Positions 1-7,262 of a stretch of DNA of 64,000 bases are shown in pieces; the first letter of the stretch is position 1, and every line of letters begins with the position of its first letter. Origin of the DNA: Haliotispira sp965263485 (GTDB lineage: Bacteria; Spirochaetota; Spirochaetia; SP-2023); assembly GCA_965263485.1 (NCBI GenBank), contig CBDHHO010000004.1, positions 496,001 to 560,000 on the forward strand. Direction: 5' to 3'. A model generated the notes under the pieces. The model had not been told where the DNA came from. It did not search any database and saw only the letters and a list, made by a program, of their open reading frames with translations. Made by a program: the position numbers and the translations under genes.

Positions 1-531
1 CAGGTTATGCGGAGCAAATCTGCCATGATAGAGCAGGCTGAGTAGTACCTGGCCATCTAGGTCGGCGCGCCAGTTGACCTGGAACAGGCGATGTGAAAGT
101 GTCTGCTCAGCGGCTCCCGAATCCCGCTCCAAGTAGCGCAGCAGGGGGCCCATACGCTCACTGATGGCCTGCAGCGGAATGTCGGAGTACTCAAAACGCC
201 GCAGGCGTTTTTCCCCGCCTGTTTTACGGTTGCCCGCTCCAACGCTTTTTTCTCCTCTTGGCCCCTTTGCCACAGCTCCCGCGCCGTCAAACATCACATA
301 GCAAAACCGCGTCCCGCCTTGTGCGGCCCCGGCTTCCCGGCCCGTGCGCCGCAGTGAGAATTCGATGCGGGCCCGGTAGTGCTGCGCCGGAGAGGGGAAG
401 TATTCGATGCCACAGTCCGCTCCCGCGAGAGCGCGCAGTTCGCGCTCGAAACGGGCGACCTTCGTCTCAAAGCAAACGCAATGATCCGGTTCGGGCCCCG
501 CTTCAGATGGCGGTGTGAAATCGGAAAGCAT
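1..531 (-). CDS. trmA: TrmA, tRNA (uracil-5-)-methyltransferase, N-terminal part, cut by window edge
   Basis: This reading frame runs without a stop from an ATG at 531 to the window edge (177 codons). The translation matches the N-terminal substrate-binding half of TrmA, which makes m5U54 in tRNA with S-adenosylmethionine: I see FPSPAQHYRARIEFSLRR (family: SPxxHYRxRxEFR), a YVMFDG segment and LFQVNWRADLDGQ followed by VLLSLLYH, all in the family order. The SAM-binding and catalytic Cys/Glu part lies outside the window. The ATG is 6 bp after the stop of the upstream CDF gene, so the two are probably co-transcribed. A basic, glycine-rich insertion of about 25 residues after YVMFDG is unusual for the family. 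Confidence 0.85.
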   Translation of the reverse strand, partial: MLSDFTPPSEAGPEPDHCVCFETKVARFERELRALAGADCGIEYFPSPAQHYRARIEFSLRRTGREAGAAQGGTRFCYVMFDGAGAVAKGPRGEKSVGAGNRKTGGEKRLRRFEYSDIPLQAISERMGPLLRYLERDSGAAEQTLSHRLFQVNWRADLDGQVLLSLLYHGRFAPHNL

Positions 532-537
532 AAATGT

Positions 538-1605
538 TCAGCGACTGTTTCTAAAGGTTTCCAGTGCCTCGGGGCACATGCCAAAGCCCTCGTCCTGCTC
601 GTGGCTCGCATTGATGTCCTGCGGCTCCAGATGCACTACAATGTCAAAGATATGAGGGATGCGCTGGCGTATGGCACTTTCCACCTGCTCCGTCAACAGG
701 TGAGCTTGGTCGAGACGTAAGTGAGGCGGTGCGAGCACATCCAGGATGATTTCGCAGAGATTGCTGATTTTGCGGATGCGTACCCGGTGTGGCCTGCTGA
801 GCCCCGGCACACTGCCCACGGCCTCGAAGACCTGCTGATACAATTTCGTGTCTCCGGTGCAATCCATCAGCTCCCGCGAACTTTCCCGGAAGCCGCGGAG
901 CCCGATCCAGAGAATCCAGAGCCCTACACCCAGGGCCAGCAGGTGTTCGAGCAAGGGCAAACGGGTCCACAGGGCCAGCCCCAGGCCCAGCAGCACCGAA
1001 GCTGAGAGAATACTGTCACTGAGCATATGGCGCGCATTGGCCATTAGCATCTTGCAGTGAATGCGTTTGCCCAGCCGGTATTCATGCCCAAAGAGCAGCA
1101 GCTTGATCGGCACCGACAGGGCGCTGATGTAGAACGTGAAATATGCGGGCAGCTCATGGGCGTCCTGTCCGTCTGGCAGCCAGCCAAAGTCCTGGCCCAG
1201 TCGGGATGAGGCTTGGAGTAATAATTGCAGCGAGCCAAAGATCATCAGCATCGAGAGCACTTTGCTGAGGATCGCTTCGGCCCGGCCATAGCCCCACGGA
1301 TAGCTGGCATCGGGGGGCTGGAGCAGCAGTCGGGCGGTAAACAGGCCGGCAAAAGAAAAAATGGTGTCGCCCAGGCTGTCGATGCCATCGCCCAGCAGAG
1401 CCAGCGAGCCGCCCAGAAAGCCACCTGCCAATTTCAAGACTGCCATACTGCCGTTGCCTGCAATGTTGATGAGTGCGGCTCGGGCGATGGCCCGGGCGCG
1501 CCGATGCTGCTCATCCTGCGGCTGTCTGCCCTCGCACGGCACGGCTTCCCATATCTCAAATACCTCTGCGGTTTCTTCGGGAAAGTCGGGAGAATAACGA
1601 GACAT
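538..1605 (-). CDS. Cation diffusion facilitator (CDF) metal efflux transporter
   Basis: A 355-residue inner-membrane antiporter that would export divalent metal (Zn, Fe, Mn or Co) against protons. The first transmembrane helices begin around residue 45. The family metal site is complete: Asp76 and Asp80 in GDGIDSLGD, and His193 and Asp197 in NARHMLSDS, correspond to the DxxxD and HxxxD pairs of YiiP. The cytoplasmic C-terminal domain (about 250-330) ends with a His/Glu-containing IVVHLEPQ motif typical of CDF dimerisation domains. A polar N-terminal tail of about 40 residues precedes the first helix. The substrate cannot be read from sequence. It lies directly upstream of trmA on the same strand. 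A run of nine G (minus strand) lies 117-125 bp upstream of the start. Confidence 0.9.
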   Translation of the reverse strand: MSRYSPDFPEETAEVFEIWEAVPCEGRQPQDEQHRRARAIARAALINIAGNGSMAVLKLAGGFLGGSLALLGDGIDSLGDTIFSFAGLFTARLLLQPPDASYPWGYGRAEAILSKVLSMLMIFGSLQLLLQASSRLGQDFGWLPDGQDAHELPAYFTFYISALSVPIKLLLFGHEYRLGKRIHCKMLMANARHMLSDSILSASVLLGLGLALWTRLPLLEHLLALGVGLWILWIGLRGFRESSRELMDCTGDTKLYQQVFEAVGSVPGLSRPHRVRIRKISNLCEIILDVLAPPHLRLDQAHLLTEQVESAIRQRIPHIFDIVVHLEPQDINASHEQDEGFGMCPEALETFRNSR

Positions 1606-2076
1606 TGATTAACCTGAAAAGGTGATATTCAAAGGGTAATATGCAAAAGACCGCTGTGAGCCTTAGAAGATACCCGAAATCCGGGCCTGTAAGCTTGGGA
1701 AGCTCCAAAAGCCTGACGAGTCCCCCCCCCAAAAAGATATCTTTGCCAGAAGGGAGGGCAGATTTTCAGAACTCGTATTGAATTTGATTCTTAAAATCGA
1801 TTCAACTACTCGCCTTCCCCCGCAAAAGATTTACGGGGACCTCTTGCCCGCTCTGCAAAGAGAGCGCCTGTGCGCCGGATTATGCTGAAAAGCCATAATA
1901 ATTCCAAGCCTGTGCCGCGTTCGGCCTTGACTTCAATCAAGAGGTGCATGGCTGGATGATGAGAGGAGGCTTCTTAGAGGTCCTCTAATGATTTTGGGAT
2001 CTTTGCGAAGTTCTCCATTCTGGCACTCGCGCCTCTCACCCTTGCCGCCCCGCGCTGTTTCCCGTAGAGTCAGGGC
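1606..2076. other. Gene-free gap with homopolymer and a short palindrome
   Basis: No convincing gene in 471 bp between the divergently oriented CDF and PksI-like genes, so promoters of both should be here. Visible features are a run of nine C at 1722-1730 and a 15-bp perfect palindrome, TTAGAGGTCCTCTAA, at 1973-1988. The palindrome resembles two facing ends of the genome-wide AGAGGTCC repeat and may be a relic of it. I see no clear sigma-70 promoter and no RNA gene. Confidence 0.4.
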
Positions 2077-2829
2077 ATGGCAGAGATAATGGAATGGGTG
2101 GAAAAGGATGAAGCTTACGGCATCCTGCGCATGGACAGCCCGGAAGGCCCCAATATTTTTACCGAAACCTTTGTGCGTCAGTTTATCGACAAGTGGCAGT
2201 ATCTCTGTAAAGAACGTCGGCCCAAAGTTCTGATTTTGCAGGGACGCAGTGATGTATTTTGCGCCGGAGGTGCCAAGGAAACCCTGATTGGACTGACCGA
2301 AGGCCGGGTCACGGTGGATGACTTGATTATTACCGACCTGATGGTGGCAGCGCCCTTTCCTGTCATCGCGGTGATGGAAGGCCACGCTATGGGCGGTGGT
2401 CTGGTGATGGGCGCGGCTTGTGATATCGTACTGGCGGCGCGGGAGAGCCGTTACGGGGCGGTATTTATGAATATGGGTTTTACGCCCGGCATGGCTGCCA
2501 CCACCTTGCTGCCCCAGCTGATGGGCCCCTTCATTGCCGCCGAGATGATGTACAGTGGCAGGCGTTTTAAGGGAAAGGAACTGGAGGGCAGGGGCACGCA
2601 GCTCAACTACATCCTGCCCAAGGCGGAGCTGTTGCCCAAGGCCGAGGCCATCGCGCAGCAGATGGCCGAAAAGCCCCAAGAGAGCTTATACCTGCTCAAA
2701 CACAGCCTCGGAGCGGTCAAGAAGAAACTGGTGCTTGAGGCCCGTTTGCAGGAAGATCTGATGCACAAAATCTCCTTCCACCTGCCCGAAACCCGGTCGA
2801 TCATCCAAGAGTTTTATGGGAAGCTCTAA
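2077..2829 (+). CDS. PksI-like enoyl-CoA hydratase/isomerase family protein
   Basis: A 250-residue crotonase-fold protein. It resembles most closely the second enoyl-CoA hydratase-type enzyme (PksI/ECH2 type) that decarboxylates the HMG-derived branch during polyketide beta-branching. The shared features I see are an FCAGGAKE segment where the crotonase oxyanion loop should be, EGHAMGGGLVMGAACDIVLA (second oxyanion loop) and the MGFTPGMAATTLLP stretch characteristic of PksI-type proteins, followed by an AEKPQESLYLLKHSL helix. No polyketide synthase, ACP or HMG synthase is adjacent. The only related genes in the window are the ketosynthase pair 25 kb away. It could instead act on a non-polyketide acyl thioester. 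Superfamily is clear, subfamily is probable. Confidence 0.75.
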   Translation: MAEIMEWVEKDEAYGILRMDSPEGPNIFTETFVRQFIDKWQYLCKERRPKVLILQGRSDVFCAGGAKETLIGLTEGRVTVDDLIITDLMVAAPFPVIAVMEGHAMGGGLVMGAACDIVLAARESRYGAVFMNMGFTPGMAATTLLPQLMGPFIAAEMMYSGRRFKGKELEGRGTQLNYILPKAELLPKAEAIAQQMAEKPQESLYLLKHSLGAVKKKLVLEARLQEDLMHKISFHLPETRSIIQEFYGKL

Positions 2830-2830
2830 A

Positions 2831-2866
2831 AGATCGCGATTCCACGCGAACTGGAATTTTTAGAGC
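2831..2866 (+). repeat. Right-end fragment of MITE type A
   Basis: Directly after the stop codon of the PksI-like gene, the sequence from AGATCGCGATTC to GGAATTTTTAGAG matches the right arm of the type A repeat seen complete at 39188-39351. Only the end is present. Confidence 0.6.
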
Positions 2867-2870
2867 TATC

Positions 2871-2910
2871 CTTAAGGGGACCCCTTTAAGGGGACCCCTT
2901 TAAGGGGACC
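2871..2910. repeat. 14-bp tandem made of repeat ends
   Basis: Nearly three copies of a 14-bp unit (AAGGGGACCCCTTT) stacked head to tail and running into a normal GGGGACCTCT end at 2904. Each unit is self-complementary. It looks like successive insertions or slippage at the tip of the repeat. Confidence 0.75.
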
Positions 2911-2982
2911 TCTAAAAATCGGCATTGCGATGTAAAATCAAAAAATCCTTCCTTAATCATAACAAAATAGCACAAAAAATAG
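2904..2982 (-). mobile_element. 79-bp fragment of the IS5 element, transposase 3' end side
   Basis: This stretch, starting GGGGACCTCTAAAAATCGGC, is almost identical to the terminal 79 bp of the IS5 copy at 38979. It is broken off at 2982 where another repeat end (GGGAACCTCTAAAAAT) begins. Confidence 0.8.
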
Positions 2983-3080
2983 GGAACCTCTAAAAATCCC
3001 ATTCTGCGCTCTTGCTCGCTCTTTTGAAACGAACAGCTTCCTCAGAAGAGGTGGCAGGCTCTGTTCTCCTTTGTTCGCTG
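2982..3080 (-). repeat. MITE type B, partial
   Basis: Begins with a terminal repeat and continues with the CTCTTGCTCGCTCTTTTGAAA arm found in the complete type B copies at 15325-15489 and 52615-52767. It degenerates after about 70 bp and ends just before the stop codon of the DUF262 gene. Confidence 0.65.
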
Positions 3081-3086
3081 TCCCCC

Positions 3087-5456
3087 TTAGAATGCGGCGT
3101 AGTCAATCTGGGGCAGCTTTGCCTTCAGATCCCAGTCGCTGAAATCCTGACCATATTGCTTCAGGGCCCGGAACAACAGAGAGCGCCGCTCCTGCAGGAA
3201 GTGTTCAAAAGCATTGATGGTGTAGATGCCATCTTCGGTTTTGATGTGATGGAAGCGCATGAAGTTGATGATCAGTTCCTTCTTTTGGAACTGGTTTTGC
3301 TCGCCGAGCAACTGGAGCTGCTGGCTGTTGCTCAGCCACTGCCGAAACGGAATGTCGCCCTTTTCGGTCTGCAAACGCCGGGGCAGCCACTGCAAGTTCA
3401 GGATACTGTCGCGTCGGTCAAAGTACAGTTTGATCTGCTCATCGCTCAGGTCGTAGGTTTTGAGCATCCGCTTGCTCAGCAATTTCTGCGGCTGAATAAA
3501 ATCGATCTGACGCTCTTCATAACGCTGCATCAGGGAAATCCGCTGTGGGTGGCAATAGAGCAGCGTAATCAGTGGAATGCAGCCCCGGTGCTTGATGCGA
3601 ATATTGTCCAGCAGTTTTTCAATCTCGGTATCGCTGAGCCACAGGAGCGCCTCTGTGCCCTCTTTCCCTCCAAAGGCCTGCTCCAGATCCTGCTGCAAGC
3701 GTTGCAGCGGAAAGTGCAAGTTAAATTCACGCTCTGCCGCACTCTGGGTGCCGTGATATTTGTCGAGCTGTTCCTGCAGGGCTTCGCGCATGCTGCTGTG
3801 CAGTACCGGCCAGACTCTGGCCAAGCGCAAGGCCCCGCCGCGAAACACCGAAGGGGAGACTTCGTTCAGGGCGATCCAGCGCACGATGCGCGAGAGATCG
3901 ACGTGCTGCAAATCGTTGAGCGGATCCATGCAGACATCGGCCTGTTTATAAAAATAATACAGTACCGGCAGCAGCACGTAGTCGTTGCGCAGATTGTCGG
4001 AGAACCATTGACGCACAATAAAATTACAGGAATCCACGGCATCGCGCAGCTTGTCGATGACCCGAACGAAATCCAGCAGATGTTGACCGTTGCTGCGCAG
4101 CGCCAATGCGCCTTCACGCTTGCGAATATTGCGCCCGACTTCTTCGGGGCTTTCGGCTTCGCAGAACAGATAGCAGTGGTAGAGGAAATCCAGACCAAGG
4201 CGCAATTCATCGGCCGTCTGCAAAAGCCGTTCGTAGTTCTCTTCCAGCTCCTCGGAGTTCTGGCCGTCCAACACGCCGCTCAGCTCCTCGGACGGGTAGC
4301 GATCGCTCCGGGGGTTCCGGGCCGAGAGCTCAGCCCACTCTTCGGCAGTGTAGTGCTCACGGCCAAAACCGGACTGTTCCATCTGTACCGGGTCTGGCCC
4401 GCCTTGATCCTGGGGCTCTCTTTGCCCCGCAGCACAGCCCGTTTCCCTGCTTTGTTCGCCCCGTGCCCCTGTTTCCGAACCTTCTAGAAATCTGCTGAAC
4501 TTATGCTTTCCCACTTGCGCAGCGTGGGGAAACACAATGCGCACCGCGTAGTGCAGGTCGCTGGCGCGGAAACTGGAGCCCTGATTCAGGCGGCTGAAAA
4601 TTTCCAGCAGCTCGTAGCCGCTGCGCGGGCTGACTGTGGTATTGCTCACCAACTCGCGAATCCACAAGTGGTGATGAAGATTGTCGAACAGATCCTCCAG
4701 CTCATCGAGCAGGGGCCGCGGCAAAGCCGCGAACCCCCTCAAGTAGCGCCGGATTTCCGATTTGGCGGTGCGGCGGTCGCGCCCCCAGCTGCGTACTAGG
4801 CTCAGCGGCAGTTGCAAGCGCCCCAGATCACAGTCGAGCAGGGCCTGCATCCCTTCCCCGCGGGCTTCGGCTTGTATCTCCCCTTGGTAATCGGCTAACT
4901 GCTGAACGCTGTAAAAGCGGAACTGGTGATGCTCCAGACCCAGACTCCCTAGCACTTTTTGCAGCACCGGGTCCTCCCCCGCGGCCTGAGAGACTGCCCC
5001 ATGACTCAGATTACTGCCACAGAATAGCTCTATGAGTGGGTACAGGTCAAAGTAGAGCTGTGCGCTTTCATAGTGGCCGGGGCCTGCGGGCCGCATGTAG
5101 GAACCGGCGATGCCTATCAAAAAGGCAAACAGGCGCTGCTGGCCGTCCAGCACCAAATGACTGGCGGCTTTCAGTTTCTCGAAGATCCGCGCATCGCTGC
5201 GGCGCTGCCGCAAGCTCTCCTGCTGACTCCCCGCCCGGGCGGGGAAAAAGCAGCATTGCAGGCGCTGCTCCAAGTCGGGTGGGGCCTGTTCCAACAACAG
5301 GAGCTGGCCGATCGGATAGCCTTGCCACAGTGAGTCAAAGAGGTCGCAGACCTGATCTTCCGACCAGACAAAGGGCCGCTGGAACAGCGGCAGTACCAGC
5401 TGCCGCTGTTCCAGCGCCTCCACCACCCCCATCAAAGTCATTCGTTCTTTAATCAT
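3087..5456 (-). CDS. DUF262 (GmrSD-like) protein with a degenerate HNH-type C-terminus
   Basis: A 789-residue protein. The N-terminal DUF262 (ParB/Srx-like) domain is clear: LPLFQRPFVWSEDQV at residues 22-36 and the nucleotide-binding DGQQRL motif at 104-109. Relatives include GmrSD type IV restriction enzymes and other phage-defence NTPase-nucleases. The C-terminal region at 651-707 has the layout of the HNH part of DUF262 proteins (DHIxPq ... GNLqlL ... N.K...P..Wl), but it reads IDFIQPQ ... LNLQWL ... TEKGDIPFRQWL. Phe therefore replaces the catalytic His and the later Asn is also missing. A low-complexity Gly/Glu/Gln-rich insert lies around residues 330-410. It stands alone between repeat elements. 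A defence role is likely, but cleavage by this domain is doubtful. Confidence 0.8.
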   Translation of the reverse strand: MIKERMTLMGVVEALEQRQLVLPLFQRPFVWSEDQVCDLFDSLWQGYPIGQLLLLEQAPPDLEQRLQCCFFPARAGSQQESLRQRRSDARIFEKLKAASHLVLDGQQRLFAFLIGIAGSYMRPAGPGHYESAQLYFDLYPLIELFCGSNLSHGAVSQAAGEDPVLQKVLGSLGLEHHQFRFYSVQQLADYQGEIQAEARGEGMQALLDCDLGRLQLPLSLVRSWGRDRRTAKSEIRRYLRGFAALPRPLLDELEDLFDNLHHHLWIRELVSNTTVSPRSGYELLEIFSRLNQGSSFRASDLHYAVRIVFPHAAQVGKHKFSRFLEGSETGARGEQSRETGCAAGQREPQDQGGPDPVQMEQSGFGREHYTAEEWAELSARNPRSDRYPSEELSGVLDGQNSEELEENYERLLQTADELRLGLDFLYHCYLFCEAESPEEVGRNIRKREGALALRSNGQHLLDFVRVIDKLRDAVDSCNFIVRQWFSDNLRNDYVLLPVLYYFYKQADVCMDPLNDLQHVDLSRIVRWIALNEVSPSVFRGGALRLARVWPVLHSSMREALQEQLDKYHGTQSAAEREFNLHFPLQRLQQDLEQAFGGKEGTEALLWLSDTEIEKLLDNIRIKHRGCIPLITLLYCHPQRISLMQRYEERQIDFIQPQKLLSKRMLKTYDLSDEQIKLYFDRRDSILNLQWLPRRLQTEKGDIPFRQWLSNSQQLQLLGEQNQFQKKELIINFMRFHHIKTEDGIYTINAFEHFLQERRSLLFRALKQYGQDFSDWDLKAKLPQIDYAAF

Positions 5457-5499
5457 GCTGCATCCTTAAAATCGGGAGCGGGCTCTCTGGTGCTGGTCT

Positions 5500-5518
5500 T
5501 TTTTAGAGGTTCCTTAAA
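5500..5518 (+). repeat. Relic of a repeat end
   Basis: TTTTTTAGAGGTTCC matches the right terminal repeat of the MITE family with one or two changes. It sits between the MinD-like gene stop and the DUF262 gene start; the interior of the element is not recognisable. Confidence 0.5.
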
Positions 5519-5523
5519 GCCCC

Positions 5524-6696
5524 TCATTGCTCCCACACTTTGTCTCGTTTTTCCCACCGGGCTCTGTCCAGTATTTTCTTCTTCAGAAACTGATTCTCCA
5601 GTTTGAGTTGCTGAATATCAAACTGCTGTGATTTGATGGTTTCCATCATGTCACTCTCTGAGAGCAACCCCGAATGCAGCGACTCTTGGAGTTGGCTGCG
5701 CCGGACCTTATAATCTTCATCGGCTTCCTGGCCGGCCACTTCATACGAGCCGTCAAAAAGTTCGCGCCCGGCATCGCCGCCGGATAGCGGCGATGCCGGG
5801 CGCGCGGCCAGCTCCACCACCCTCTCGGCAATGCGGTAGATGGCTTGCGAGATGATGGCCTGCGGCTTGTAGGCCACCACCGGCCAGCGCGCGTTGAGCG
5901 CGCGCGATTGCACTTCATCGTAGTAGATCACTCCCAGGTGCTCCAGATCCACCGAGAGGTACTGACGGCAGGAGTTGCGCAGCTTGTTGGCCCGCTGCAT
6001 ATCCTTGGGATCACTGAGCATGTTCAGCACCATTTTGGGGCGCAGCAACTCCATGCCCTGCCTCATCCTCTCGTATGAATGCGGATCAATTTCCCGGATC
6101 TGCTCCAGCAGCCTGGTCAGATAGATTTTTTGCAGCGAAATGCCGTCTTTTTTGAGTTGTTTCAGGTAGTTGTAGGCCATGCTGTTTTTGGCAAAGCGCG
6201 AGCCCATAATGCGAAATACACTGTTTTTGAGAAATAAATAGGCATTCAGTGTGGCGGTCAGGGTCGGGTTTGTGACTAGGATGCCGTTGCCCGAGAGCAG
6301 GAAGAAGTCCATGGTGTTGTAGTGGGTTCCGGCCCCTAAGTCGAGCAGCAGGTAGTCGCAGTCCAGCTGCTTCAGGTCGTGCAGCAGGCGCTGCTTGGGC
6401 CCCGGGGGCACGTTGGCGATGCCGGGCAGCTCTGATTCTCCGGGAATAATCAAAAGGTTATCGTAGTCGGTGGGGTAGATGATTTCTTCGAGCCGGGTTG
6501 CGGGGTTGTCAAAGTAGGTCCCCACTCCCTTGGGCAGGCCCATCGCACCCAGCGTCAGATGCAGATTGGAGCCTCCCAGGTCCAAGTCCGCGGCGATCAC
6601 GCGCTTGCCGTTCTGCCCTAGGGCAACGGCTAGGTTGGCCGAGAGCATGGACTTGCCTACTCCGCCTTTTCCGCTGGCAATGGCAATAATCTGCAT
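5524..6696 (-). CDS. MinD/ParA-family ATPase with C-terminal coiled-coil
   Basis: A 390-residue SIMIBI-class P-loop ATPase. The deviant Walker A motif SGKGGVGKS is at residues 8-16, followed by the A' motif (IAADLDLGGSNLHL) and Walker B DYLLLDLGAGTHY. Members position flagella, chromosomes or division machinery by ATP-dependent dimerisation; the FlhG/MinD branch fits best because of the GSNLH signature. The last 60 residues are charged and probably helical (QQLKLENQFLKKKILDR), unlike short MinD proteins. I start at the ATG at 6696 because GGAGGA lies a few bases upstream. An ATG 18 bp earlier would place that site inside the gene. No flhF or flagellar gene is adjacent, so its cargo is unknown. 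Confidence 0.85.
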   Translation of the reverse strand: MQIIAIASGKGGVGKSMLSANLAVALGQNGKRVIAADLDLGGSNLHLTLGAMGLPKGVGTYFDNPATRLEEIIYPTDYDNLLIIPGESELPGIANVPPGPKQRLLHDLKQLDCDYLLLDLGAGTHYNTMDFFLLSGNGILVTNPTLTATLNAYLFLKNSVFRIMGSRFAKNSMAYNYLKQLKKDGISLQKIYLTRLLEQIREIDPHSYERMRQGMELLRPKMVLNMLSDPKDMQRANKLRNSCRQYLSVDLEHLGVIYYDEVQSRALNARWPVVAYKPQAIISQAIYRIAERVVELAARPASPLSGGDAGRELFDGSYEVAGQEADEDYKVRRSQLQESLHSGLLSESDMMETIKSQQFDIQQLKLENQFLKKKILDRARWEKRDKVWEQ

Positions 6697-6839
6697 GACT
6701 CCTCCGCAATTCACAACCCGTTGTGCAATTGGAGCTGATATGGCCTAGGTTCTATCATGAAACACTGGCAAAGGCAAGAACCAGAGCCAGCAAAATCCCT
6801 GCTGTGAGAAATTCAGAGATGAGGCGGGGAGCAAATTAA

Positions 6840-7027
6840 GGGGACCTCTAAAAATCCAGCATTGGACAAATCATGATTATTCAATTATAATACAATAGTA
6901 TAGGAGGACTGTTATGTTTGACATAGAAAGTAAAATAATATATCAGGATATAAAACATACAAATTATTTTATATTCGAACTTAGAAAATCTATCAATTGA
7001 GATAGAATTACAGATGCTATTTCTCGA
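6840..7027 (+). mobile_element. IS5 fragment, 5' end with start of transposase
   Basis: 188 bp closely similar to the left end of the IS5 copy at 38979-40386: terminal repeat, leader with a GGAGGA ribosome-binding site, ATG and about 30 diverged codons (a TGA now falls inside). The fragment is cut by the MITE that begins at 7029. Confidence 0.85.
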
Positions 7028-7028
7028 A

Positions 7029-7247
7029 GGGAACCTCTAAAAATTCGCTTTCGATGCTGAATCAGCGAGATTTTGCCGATAGCGAGGAAGCGAAGCCGAA
7101 GCATACTTTTGTATGGTAAGGCTTTGCTGACGGTGAGAAATGGCGAGGCGAAGCAGGCCATTCCTCACAAATCCTGCCGTAAGGCAGAACCTTTATTCGG
7201 CAACAAGATCGCGATTCAGCGCGGAATTGGGATTTTGAGAGGTTCCC
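7029..7247 (+). repeat. MITE type A, complete copy
   Basis: Terminal inverted repeats GGGAACCTCTAAAAATTC and GATTTTGAGAGGTTCCC enclose 219 bp with no coding potential. Internal hairpins are visible: CATAC/GTATG inside AGCC/GGCT, AATGGC/GCCATT, and CTGCC-GTAA-GGCAG. The right end lies 15 bp before the gltD start codon, so it may affect gltD expression. Confidence 0.85.
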
Positions 7248-7262
7248 TAAAGGACGCTCACC

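Noticed and set aside
1606..2076. Possible 6S, SRP or tmRNA gene in the largest gene-free gap at the left
   Set aside because: None of the conserved sequence signatures of these RNAs could be found.
3012..4487. Open frame of 491 codons on the plus strand
   Set aside because: It lies antisense to the DUF262 gene, which has clear motifs and the expected codon pattern; no ribosome-binding site or family features on this side.
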